In this document: positions 1-5,895 of the stretch, in pieces
How the letters are laid out: every line of letters starts with the position of its first letter
Position numbering within the stretch: position 1 is the stretch's first letter
NCBI GenBank assembly: GCA_022560555.1
Contig: JADFSZ010000049.1
Location: forward strand, 1 to 10,162
Length of the DNA stretch: 10,162 nucleotides
Direction: 5' to 3'
DNA from: PVC group bacterium
Lineage (GTDB): Bacteria > GCA-001730085 > JADFSZ01
The notes under the pieces: model-generated
Database searches by the model: none
What the model was told of the DNA's origin: nothing
Seen by the model: only the letters and a program-made list of their open reading frames with translations
Translations under genes and position numbers: made by a program

Positions 1-971
1 TTGGAAAACTTGATCTCGATTTTTTCTTCTAAAATAGCTAGCGGAATCCTCACCTCTAAAATCGCCCTAGGGCCTTGCCTTAAGCTTCTTGTCTGACTGA
101 AACTGTTGACAATCTGATATATGTCCTGAATTTTACCGGGATGACTTTTTATTGTCTCTGATACGGTGAGCCCCTGTGCTGTTGGGGTGTTTAAGATTGT
201 CATCATCAGCTCTTTTTTTGCATTTGCGGTTTCATCCCCGGACCAAAGATTTTGATCGCCCACTTCTTCTAAGGGCATCGTTTTTGATAGAGTCGTGGAA
301 ATGACAGGTTCAGTATTTTTGGCCCCCGGATCTTGACCCAATATCGATTCGGATAAAAGACCCACACCAGAGGCTTGAAGCAAACTTTTGTTCCATGGAG
401 ATATGCTCGCTTGTTCAAAGGCGTTCAAAAGAACGGATTGGTCAGGCTGATTCTCATTGTATAGCTGGACTTGATTTTCATGTACTTGGACTGTTGTCAT
501 GTTCTCATCAGCACTAATCCCAAACACGGTTCCACGAATCGCCGCAACGCCTGTTGGGCCCTTGATTTTGAATTCCGTATCGGGGTTGATTCTCTTGATT
601 TTCAAGAGCAGATCACCCGTAATGATTTCAAGCTGGGCCCTGGGGGAAATCTCGCCGGGGGAAGACTTTTTTAATGAAGAACTTTCAAATAATGTGCTGT
701 TTAAAATCACAATAGAGTTTTCATGAACGCGAAAAGATCCGTAATCCGAAATGATATCCACAAATGAATTTTCCTCTGTCTCGATGCGGGATCCGGGCTC
801 CAGAACAAGATTTTCTTTCGCTTCAATAGGGCTAGACTTTTTGTCTAAGTAAATATAGCTCTTTCCATGGACAGCTTGTATCGTAATGTTATCCGCGATG
901 GCCCATTTGGCAGGGCCTGCGATCGAAAAAATAAATAGTCCGGTAAAAACAACCCAAAATTTCGTTGTCAT
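1..971 (-). CDS. FecR-domain exported protein, partial (C-terminus beyond left edge)
   Basis: I translated this frame by hand; it stays open from the ATG at 971 to the left edge, giving 323 residues with the C-terminus outside the window. Residues 1-26 form a signal peptide: a lysine, a hydrophobic core, then an A-I-A site before Asp27, so the protein should be exported to the periplasm. Residues about 33-172 read as a FecR domain: a beta-rich segment with G-S-R-I-E-T and D-Y-G-S-F-R-V elements, then the hallmark G-P-T-G-V-A-A-I-R-G-T-V-F at 138-150, followed by V-Q-V-H-E-N-Q-V. After this comes a polar, low-conservation region with no domain I recognise. A strong ribosome site precedes the ATG. 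FecR proteins are known as sensors that regulate sigma factors, but many exported FecR-fold proteins have no assigned role. No sigma factor or TonB receptor is visible here, and no N-terminal anti-sigma domain precedes the FecR part, so iron signalling should not be assumed. mazG lies 37 bases upstream on the same strand. Confidence 0.85.
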   Translation of the reverse strand, partial: MTTKFWVVFTGLFIFSIAGPAKWAIADNITIQAVHGKSYIYLDKKSSPIEAKENLVLEPGSRIETEENSFVDIISDYGSFRVHENSIVILNSTLFESSSLKKSSPGEISPRAQLEIITGDLLLKIKRINPDTEFKIKGPTGVAAIRGTVFGISADENMTTVQVHENQVQLYNENQPDQSVLLNAFEQASISPWNKSLLQASGVGLLSESILGQDPGAKNTEPVISTTLSKTMPLEEVGDQNLWSGDETANAKKELMMTILNTPTAQGLTVSETIKSHPGKIQDIYQIVNSFSQTRSLRQGPRAILEVRIPLAILEEKIEIKFS

Positions 972-975
972 GAGT

Positions 976-984
976 CTCTCCTTT
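976..984 (-). promoter_or_regulatory. Ribosome binding site of the FecR-domain gene
   Basis: On the minus strand AAAGGAGAG stands just upstream of the ATG at 971, with six bases between the GGAG core and the start. It is a near-consensus Shine-Dalgarno sequence and fixes the start, which also places the signal peptide exactly at the N-terminus. Confidence 0.75.
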
Positions 985-1008
985 TGTGTGTTGTATATCA
1001 AAAAATTC

Positions 1009-1686
1009 TTACTTTTTTCTTCTTTTTTTTATCTCACTCTGATTGAAACTTTCAAGCGCGCATTCGGCATTGATCTTATTCAGACGAGCCAATGTAACCG
1101 TGTTAAAGAGAGTCCGTCCGATCGTTTTCTCAAGTGTTTTAGAGCCCTTGGAATGTTTTTCTTTCTCTAGCACGGACAAATCTCTCTTGATCGTGTTGAG
1201 GATGCGCTCCGGATCGGGGTCTTTGGTGGACATACGTTTTTGAATCAATTCTGCTTTGGCCAGCGCAGGAAGAGTTTCCGGAATGGAAGGGGCTCTTTTG
1301 TCTTTGGAATTTTTAAGCTCATCTTTTTTAATGCGCTCCCAATTGTCCAAAATGTCATTCATATGACGGATGCGGGTGTTTCCAAACACATGGGGATGCC
1401 GCCTGAGCATTTTTTTCTTGGTGTTGATGAGAACATCCTCAATGCGGAATGATTTCTTTTTATCTGCTAATTTTGCACACGTTAAGACCTGAAACAGGAG
1501 ATCCCCTAATTCGTCTTTAAGTTTTACTAAATCATTATCGTTGATGGCTTCAATAACTTCATGCGCCTCTTCGAGGATATACTTTCTTAAATCCTTGAGT
1601 TTGAGAGCCCGATCCCAGGGGCATCCGTCCCTTCGATGAAGACGGTCAACGACTTGTACAAGATTTTGAAAAGCGTGTTCGGGCAT
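1009..1686 (-). CDS. mazG: MazG-family nucleoside triphosphate pyrophosphohydrolase
   Basis: MazG proteins hydrolyse nucleoside triphosphates to the monophosphate and pyrophosphate in the cytosol, clearing damaged nucleotides or lowering alarmone pools. The 225-residue protein shows the N-terminal domain clearly: C-P-W-D at 22-25, the metal-binding E-E-x-x-E at 39-43 (E39, E40, E43), E-L-G-D at 59-62 (E59, D62), then R-R-H-P-H-V-F-G at 95-102 and W-E-R-I-K at 116-120. The linker L-P-A-L-x-K-A (139-145) leads into the second, repeated domain, whose frame is recognisable (T-L-F-N-T-V-T-L-A-R at 192-201), but the metal ligands are lost: the E-E-x-x-E position reads R-D-L-S-V (168-172) and the E-L-G-D position reads T-I-G-R (188-191). 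E. coli MazG has 263 residues, so this one is somewhat shorter. The start is the ATG at 1686; its ribosome site is weak. It probably heads a two-gene unit with the FecR gene. The MazG family call is firm; which NTP it uses cannot be told. Confidence 0.9.
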   Translation of the reverse strand: MPEHAFQNLVQVVDRLHRRDGCPWDRALKLKDLRKYILEEAHEVIEAINDNDLVKLKDELGDLLFQVLTCAKLADKKKSFRIEDVLINTKKKMLRRHPHVFGNTRIRHMNDILDNWERIKKDELKNSKDKRAPSIPETLPALAKAELIQKRMSTKDPDPERILNTIKRDLSVLEKEKHSKGSKTLEKTIGRTLFNTVTLARLNKINAECALESFNQSEIKKRRKK

Positions 1687-1746
1687 GTTAAACGAAATCC
1701 AGGCTGAGACAATAGACGATTTTTATTCTCATACGTGCATCTTTAG

Positions 1747-1775
1747 TGTATAAATATATCACACTCTATTCTCAA
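1747..1775 (-). promoter_or_regulatory. Candidate sigma-70 promoter for mazG and the FecR gene
   Basis: On the minus strand TTGAGA (1770-1775) and TATACA (1747-1752) are separated by exactly 17 bases, placing transcription start near 1740 and a leader of roughly 55 bases before the mazG ATG. The region between mazG and the divergent phosphorylase gene (1687-1792) is otherwise AT-rich. On the plus strand a TATAAA at 1749-1754 overlaps this -10 box and could serve the divergent gene, but I found no good -35 partner for it. Confidence 0.5.
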
Positions 1776-1792
1776 AAAAAAGGCTTATCCGT

Positions 1793-2575
1793 ATGAGGCA
1801 AAGTATACATAATCTTGATGAAAATATCGACACCGTGATTGTCCTGCCCATGAAGCAAGAACTCAGTGAGCTCTTAAAACATATATCCATTGTCGAAAAA
1901 AGAGATTGTGAAGGGCTGCTTGTCTATGTGTGTGAGGTAGGCCAAAAACATGTTTTTATCATAAAAAGCGGGGTAGGGGCCAAGGCCGTGAGAAAAACAT
2001 TTAACAAATTTTTCCGCCATTTTCAGGTGTCCCTTATCATTTTTACAGGTGTGGCCGGAGCTGTGGATCCTCAATTGAAGCACAAAGATATTTTGATTCC
2101 GGAACATGTGAAGGTCCACTCCCCGGGGGGGAAAGGCTCCTTTTTAAATAAGCTCTTTTCGAGCGCCTTTTCGTTTGCCTCTTGGGCGTGCGTAAAAAAA
2201 GGAGGAACACTGTATCAGACGAACACGATTTATCATCTGAAAGATAAAGAAGCGCTTAGAGAAATGGATCCGCATGCCAGAGCCATCGATATGGAGTCTT
2301 GGGCCGCGTTTGAAATCGCCCAAGAGCGTCAATGTACGTGTTGGGTTTTACGCGTGATTTTAGATTCAGTCCACTTTGAATTGCCGCCGTTTGAGATGAT
2401 CTATTCCAAAAAAGGACTTCTTCGCTATATGTATTTTGCCTTTCAGTGTTTGCGCCGTCCCTTAAGCCTTTGGCATCTTTTGCTCCTTCCCTCAAAATTT
2501 CGCGCTTCCATGCGTCAACTTGCTCGTATTCTCCATGTTGCTTTATCCTCAGGATTTGAATCTATAGCCCCATAG
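1793..2575 (+). CDS. Nucleoside phosphorylase superfamily protein, HpnG-like
   Basis: The 260-residue protein belongs to the PNP/MTA-SAH nucleosidase fold, which cleaves the N-glycosidic bond of nucleosides. Visible motifs are the N-terminal strand ending in P-M-K-Q-E (19-23), whose Glu23 matches the nucleophile-activating Glu12 of E. coli MTA/SAH nucleosidase. Next come K-S-G-V-G-A-K (58-64) and T-G-V-A-G-A (85-90), then H-K-D-I-L-I-P (97-103). A-I-D-M-E-S (164-169) is the ribose-binding Met-Glu, and R-V-I-L-D (187-191) carries the catalytic Asp191, where Leu replaces the usual Ser. The tail with L-P-P (197-199), L-R-R-P (220-223) and a Leu-rich stretch resembles hopanoid-associated phosphorylase HpnG, which removes adenine from adenosylhopane. 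No other hopanoid gene lies in the window, so the substrate is inferred from sequence style only. The ATG at 1793 has only a weak AAGG ribosome site. Superfamily assignment is firm; the HpnG subtype is moderate. A methylthioadenosine or futalosine nucleosidase is the alternative. Confidence 0.8.
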   Translation: MRQSIHNLDENIDTVIVLPMKQELSELLKHISIVEKRDCEGLLVYVCEVGQKHVFIIKSGVGAKAVRKTFNKFFRHFQVSLIIFTGVAGAVDPQLKHKDILIPEHVKVHSPGGKGSFLNKLFSSAFSFASWACVKKGGTLYQTNTIYHLKDKEALREMDPHARAIDMESWAAFEIAQERQCTCWVLRVILDSVHFELPPFEMIYSKKGLLRYMYFAFQCLRRPLSLWHLLLLPSKFRASMRQLARILHVALSSGFESIAP

Positions 2576-2590
2576 TTATTAGATTTATGG

Positions 2591-2608
2591 TGAAATGTTG
2601 ACATTTCA
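2591..2608 (+). promoter_or_regulatory. Perfect 18-bp palindrome over the -35 box (putative operator)
   Basis: TGAAATGT-TG-ACATTTCA is an inverted repeat with perfect 8-base arms (2591-2598 and 2601-2608) and a two-base centre. The -35 hexamer TTGACA (2598-2603) lies inside it, so a dimeric regulator bound here would block RNA polymerase. No T-run follows, so it is not an intrinsic terminator of the upstream gene. The palindrome is seen directly; the operator role is inferred. Confidence 0.5.
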
Positions 2609-2625
2609 AGGCTTTAGGTTATAAT
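2598..2625 (+). promoter_or_regulatory. Consensus sigma-70 promoter of the 233-residue orphan gene
   Basis: TTGACA (2598-2603) and TATAAT (2620-2625) both match the consensus exactly and are 16 bases apart. Transcription should start near 2632, giving a leader of about 75 bases before the ATG at 2707. The leader shows no convincing riboswitch fold. Confidence 0.8.
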
Positions 2626-2694
2626 CCGTTCTTGCTTTCCTATAGTTTGAGCAATCGCAATTTATGAAAACCGGAATTGATAGTATAATGCCTC

Positions 2695-2699
2695 AGGGG
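2695..2699 (+). promoter_or_regulatory. Ribosome binding site deciding the start at 2707
   Basis: AGGGG ends seven bases before the ATG at 2707. A TTG directly before it (2704) is in frame but closer than usual to the site, so the ATG is the better start. Confidence 0.55.
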
Positions 2700-2706
2700 T
2701 GCGTTG

Positions 2707-3408
2707 ATGAATCAGCCCTATCAAGAGTTGGAAAAACTGTTTACCACACATAAGAAGCTAGTTCCCGATCCGGGGAATACTCAGGTGGCCATGGAGAAGA
2801 AATCGCAATTTATCTATGTGCATCGTCAGGGGGGGTCCTATACGGAGTTTCTTTGCCTGATGGAGATTATCAGAGAAGTGATGCGCGTGGCCGTATGTCC
2901 GGTTTACCTTTTGGAAAATGACCGCCGGAGCCTTATGTATTACGACATGTATATACACAATACTAACTCAGAGCGGATCAAATTTATTTTTGATGATCAC
3001 ATTCCATCTGACAGTCTGCTCGATCCGAATCATCGAGATCATGTGGTGTGTTTTTTTGACGGAAATATCGACGTTTTTGCCGAAACAAAACGGCTCGAGA
3101 CAGAGAAATCCATGTTGTGTCTGTTCAGAAAACGTTTGAAAACAAAAGATGTTATTTGCCACGCCGTGAATCTCGGATTGAAAAAGCTGAATATTCTGAG
3201 TCTTGATTATGAAAGCGATCTTGTGGCGGGTCATTTTCACAAGGTTTTAGATCATAGCGGAGTGATGGATCTGGAAATTTGTGAGTTAGGGCAGCTGAAG
3301 GAAGAGGACTTTTGTCCAACCGTATCTTTAGGAGCTCACTCCGTGCAATTAGGGACCCATGGGCGAACACGTATGACGGATATTGCTAAGGGTCTTTTGT
3401 GGTTGTAA
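2707..3408 (+). CDS. Hypothetical protein, 233 residues, family not recognised
   Basis: I do not recognise this protein. It has no signal peptide, no long hydrophobic segment and no metal-binding Cys cluster, so it is probably soluble and cytosolic. Several hydrophobic strand-like runs alternate with polar helices: F-I-Y-V-H near residue 36, I-K-F-I-F-D-D near 91, H-V-V-C-F-F-D-G near 111, and V-I-C-H-A-V-N-L-G-L-K-K-L-N-I-L-S-L-D near 148-166. This alternation suggests an alpha/beta, possibly Rossmann-like, fold. The C-terminal part is rich in Gly, His and Thr (L-G-T-H-G-R-T-R-M-T-D). It stands alone: its own perfect promoter upstream and a strong terminator 10 bases after the stop make it monocistronic. 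The base composition looks like that of its neighbours. The coding call rests on the length of the open frame, the good ribosome site and the tight fit between promoter and terminator. Confidence 0.8.
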   Translation: MNQPYQELEKLFTTHKKLVPDPGNTQVAMEKKSQFIYVHRQGGSYTEFLCLMEIIREVMRVAVCPVYLLENDRRSLMYYDMYIHNTNSERIKFIFDDHIPSDSLLDPNHRDHVVCFFDGNIDVFAETKRLETEKSMLCLFRKRLKTKDVICHAVNLGLKKLNILSLDYESDLVAGHFHKVLDHSGVMDLEICELGQLKEEDFCPTVSLGAHSVQLGTHGRTRMTDIAKGLLWL

Positions 3409-3418
3409 TGGTTTGGTA

Positions 3419-3461
3419 AAAAAAGCCGGTGTTCTCGAAGGAAGAGGACACCGGCTTTTTT
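3419..3461. terminator. Bidirectional intrinsic terminator
   Basis: Arms at 3419-3436 and 3444-3461 pair over 18 positions with a single non-Watson-Crick position (T opposite G, at 3433), around a seven-base loop (3437-3443). The GC core GCCGGTGT is flanked by A6 on the left and T6 on the right, so a U-tract follows the stem in either direction. It ends the orphan gene on the plus strand and the ATPase operon, whose last stop is at 3477, on the minus strand. Confidence 0.92.
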
Positions 3462-3476
3462 GCTTTTAAAGGAAAA

Positions 3477-3935
3477 TTAAGCTTCTAGCAGACCCTGCAT
3501 CAGAATCGCGGAGATGAGAGAGAGAATGGCATAAAACTCAGGAAAAGCGGCTAGTATCATCGTATTCCCAAACACATTGTGCCCGCTTCCGATGGCCGCG
3601 ATTCCGTTTGCACACACTTTGCCTTGTTCAATAGCCGAAACGAGACAGGCCAGACCCACCGCCAAGCCCGCACCAAAAACGACACTGCCCTGAAAAACGG
3701 TGAAGCTGGACGAAATTTTTCCGTTATACATGATAAATGCCACAAATCCATAAAGACCCTGTGTGGCCGGAAGACCTGACAACACAAGTCCGTTTCCAAA
3801 AGCTTCCGGTTTTTTCTTTAACATACCCAGCACGGCGCACCCTCCGATGGATAATCCAATGGCAGATCCGGACGCTGAAAGACCGATCATCAGGCCCATG
3901 CCGACAAGTGCTAAAATATGACCCATGTTCTCCAT
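3477..3935 (-). CDS. atpK: V-type ATPase subunit K (rotor-ring proteolipid)
   Basis: This 152-residue protein has four membrane helices built as a doubled hairpin, as in 16-kDa V-type proteolipids, and forms the ion-carrying ring that turns against subunit I. Helix one and its loop show G-S-A-I-G-L-S-I-G-G; helix two has L-P-A-T-Q-G-L-Y-G-F (55-64); helix three ends in E-Q-G-K (103-106); helix four carries the single ion-binding carboxylate Glu133 in F-P-E-F-Y-A-I-L. Leu55, Thr58, Gln59, Tyr62, Gln104 and Glu133 line up with Leu61, Thr64, Gln65, Tyr68, Gln110 and Glu139 of Enterococcus hirae NtpK at a constant shift of six. That is the sodium-site set. It is the last gene of the operon, 46 bases after the I stop, with its own strong ribosome site, which fits the many copies needed per enzyme. 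The start at 3935 is chosen over the internal Met4 because of spacing. Confidence 0.95.
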   Translation of the reverse strand: MENMGHILALVGMGLMIGLSASGSAIGLSIGGCAVLGMLKKKPEAFGNGLVLSGLPATQGLYGFVAFIMYNGKISSSFTVFQGSVVFGAGLAVGLACLVSAIEQGKVCANGIAAIGSGHNVFGNTMILAAFPEFYAILSLISAILMQGLLEA

Positions 3936-3943
3936 AATGCACT

Positions 3944-3950
3944 TCCTCCC
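3944..3950 (-). promoter_or_regulatory. Strong ribosome binding site of subunit K
   Basis: GGGAGGA on the minus strand lies nine bases (from the end of GGAGG) before the ATG at 3935. It is as strong as any site in the operon and would favour high output of the ring subunit. It also rules out the second in-frame ATG, which would sit 18 bases away. Confidence 0.75.
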
Positions 3951-3981
3951 TTTTTTATTGAACTTTTTTTAATGAAAAGAA

Positions 3982-5895
3982 CTAAACAGAAGCTCCTTTA
4001 ACAGTTTGAGCTAATGGTTCGTAGGGTTGGCCTCCTCCGGTGAATTTAAGGTTTTTATAAAATTCGACGAATGTAAGACGCAGCGGATGAACAAATGACC
4101 CTAAGGCGGCTAGAGCTAAATTAAGCGTGTGTCCGAATATCAGAACGAGAATAGTACCGATCAATCCAAACGAAAGATAGTTTATGTCGCCTTCCGATGT
4201 GGTAATAAACATAAATGCGATTTGATTAAAAGCAAAGCCTAATAATCCTCCGGCCAGGCCTAGAGCAAATAGACGGATATAAGACAGGACATCTCCCATT
4301 ATCCCGGTTGCAAACCCATAGAACTCCCACAGTCCCATTGGAAGACGTAAACCTATTTTAAGCTGTGGATTATTAAAAAGAAACATCGTAAGAAGGCCGC
4401 CAAAAAAACAAATCTGTCCTGAAAGGAGAGGGAACGATGTTAAAAATCGTCCGATCGGAATGGGGCCGATAGAATGCCCCCCTAGACCTAAGATATCGGC
4501 ATGGGCCGCACATATGAGCATACCGATAATCATAAACACATAAGATATAGGCTGGAGTCCGTAGATAAATCCCGAATGACGTATTTTGTTCTTAGCTTGG
4601 AGAATCAAACCCAAAATTACTTGAATAAAGCCAAGCATAATCGCAAATGTCATCGCGGGGTATACGGCTTTTCCGTCAATGGTTCGTGATGCCAAAAATG
4701 CCATGGATTTTCCTTGGGTAAAAAAAGCGCTTTCTCCGCCGGGCAGTGCAAAAATAGCGTGTCCAAAAAACGTGTTGAGAAATATTCCCGTGATAAAAGC
4801 CAGGAAGCCTAAGACCACGCCTAACTTGCATATCGGCCTCCAAGCTTCAGGGACTTTCATCAAGGCAAAGAGGGATAGGCCGAGGATCACAAGACCGTAT
4901 CCGAGATCTCCCAAACACATTCCGAAGAAAAAGGCAAAAAACGGCGCAAAAAACGGTGTCGGATCCAATTCGTGATAAGACGGGAGAGCGAATATTTTTG
5001 TGATGGGTTCGAACAACTTAGGCAGGCCCGAATTTTTAAGTTGGACCGGAACATTATCTTTGGGCGCCGGGTTACGAACCTCAAAATATACGGGGATGCT
5101 TTGAAGCTTCGTCTTGATCGAGCTCTCGAGAGATGCAGGAAACCATCCCTTAAGGGAAAGCAGTTGTCCTGAAAACAAAGATTCCATGCTGACATTTGCT
5201 TTTGCGTAACGAAAAGTGTCCTCTAAAAATTTCTTGTGCATGAGTATCGAAGGAAGAGAGGGAAGGAGTCTTTGTTTTTCTTCTATTAGTGATTCTCTTT
5301 TACGAAGAAGATTTTTGTATTCTGCTTTTGCTTCCTCCAATGAGATATCAGGCAGTGAGATTTCTTCGATTTCGAGAGAATATGACTTTTGATATTCAAT
5401 GACAATAAAACGAACGATTTGTTTGTTTTGTGATACGACGGATGCCGGATACGCGCTCAAATCCAGGCTTGCGAATTTTTTAGGAGGGCATTCAAAAAAG
5501 CGGACGCGGATGCCGCTTTGAACTAAAGTTTCCGTAAGATGTGTGTTGAAATCCCCCCAGGGCTCCAGAATTTTGATATCTTTCTCAAGGCTTAGTAAGA
5601 GATGGTCCGTGTGGTGTTCCTTGTTTTCCAGGGCTTCAAATTTTTCAAGCACATGTAATGCGTCTCCAAGAGGCTCCTTGTTTTCCGGAGCTTCGTGTTT
5701 TTTTAAACGCTTGAGTTGAAGAAGGACACGCTGTGTCCTTTTAATCTCTGTTTCCGTTCGGGTAATATCCTCAGGACGAGATGAAGGCATATGTTCTTCA
5801 ATATGGATCACCCCGATGTCCTGCAATGTTGAGAGGACTTCTTCGCGATCTTTATGAAAAATCAAAAAAACAAGTTTTTTCATGGGTGTGATCAT
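3982..5895 (-). CDS. atpI: V-type ATPase subunit I (membrane stator, a-subunit homologue)
   Basis: The 637-residue protein couples ion flow to rotation. The N-terminal half (about 1-310) is soluble, highly charged and partly coiled coil (clear heptad-like stretches near 40-110 and 185-210); it would bind the peripheral stalks. The C-terminal half has about seven or eight membrane helices, beginning with P-F-F-A-F-F-F-G-M-C-L-G-D-L-G-Y-G-L (about 318-335). The essential arginine of the half-channel is Arg541 in L-S-Y-I-R-L-F-A-L-G-L-A (538-549). The last helix holds the conserved G-H-T-L-N-L-A (588-594), and the F-V-H-P-L-R-L-x-F-V-E-F-Y motif (601-613) follows it. Length is normal for bacterial and archaeal I subunits (about 600-700). 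The ATG at 5895 overlaps the D stop by four bases (ATGA) and has an AGAGGAAG ribosome site; a second in-frame ATG at 5883 is less likely. Confidence 0.95.
   Translation of the reverse strand: MITPMKKLVFLIFHKDREEVLSTLQDIGVIHIEEHMPSSRPEDITRTETEIKRTQRVLLQLKRLKKHEAPENKEPLGDALHVLEKFEALENKEHHTDHLLLSLEKDIKILEPWGDFNTHLTETLVQSGIRVRFFECPPKKFASLDLSAYPASVVSQNKQIVRFIVIEYQKSYSLEIEEISLPDISLEEAKAEYKNLLRKRESLIEEKQRLLPSLPSILMHKKFLEDTFRYAKANVSMESLFSGQLLSLKGWFPASLESSIKTKLQSIPVYFEVRNPAPKDNVPVQLKNSGLPKLFEPITKIFALPSYHELDPTPFFAPFFAFFFGMCLGDLGYGLVILGLSLFALMKVPEAWRPICKLGVVLGFLAFITGIFLNTFFGHAIFALPGGESAFFTQGKSMAFLASRTIDGKAVYPAMTFAIMLGFIQVILGLILQAKNKIRHSGFIYGLQPISYVFMIIGMLICAAHADILGLGGHSIGPIPIGRFLTSFPLLSGQICFFGGLLTMFLFNNPQLKIGLRLPMGLWEFYGFATGIMGDVLSYIRLFALGLAGGLLGFAFNQIAFMFITTSEGDINYLSFGLIGTILVLIFGHTLNLALAALGSFVHPLRLTFVEFYKNLKFTGGGQPYEPLAQTVKGASV

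Noticed and set aside
471-726. Two overlapping plus-strand open frames of 67 and 75 residues
   Set aside because: They lie opposite the FecR-domain gene, which has a signal peptide, a recognisable domain and a strong ribosome site in the other direction. They have no ribosome site or family signal.
886-1452. Plus-strand open frames opposite the start of the FecR gene and mazG
   Set aside because: mazG is certain from its motifs on the minus strand; these frames are antisense shadows.
2125-2131. Run of seven G in the phosphorylase gene as a possible frameshift
   Set aside because: The frame is continuous with family motifs on both sides, so no frameshift is needed.
2684-2689. Second TATAAT close to the orphan gene start
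   Set aside because: No -35 box at suitable distance, and transcription from it would begin in or at the ribosome site. The upstream promoter is far better.
2664-2753. Small upstream frame of 29 codons overlapping the start of the orphan gene
   Set aside because: It has no ribosome site, no regulatory codon pattern such as repeated amino acid codons, and runs into the orphan gene in another frame. A leader peptide cannot be excluded but is unsupported.
3148-3270. Faint resemblance of part of the orphan protein (A-V-N-L-G-L-K-K-L-N-I-L-S-L-D) to the C-terminal segment of N-acetylglutamate kinase
   Set aside because: Only one short stretch is similar; the glycine-rich N-terminal substrate loop and the rest of the kinase are not seen.
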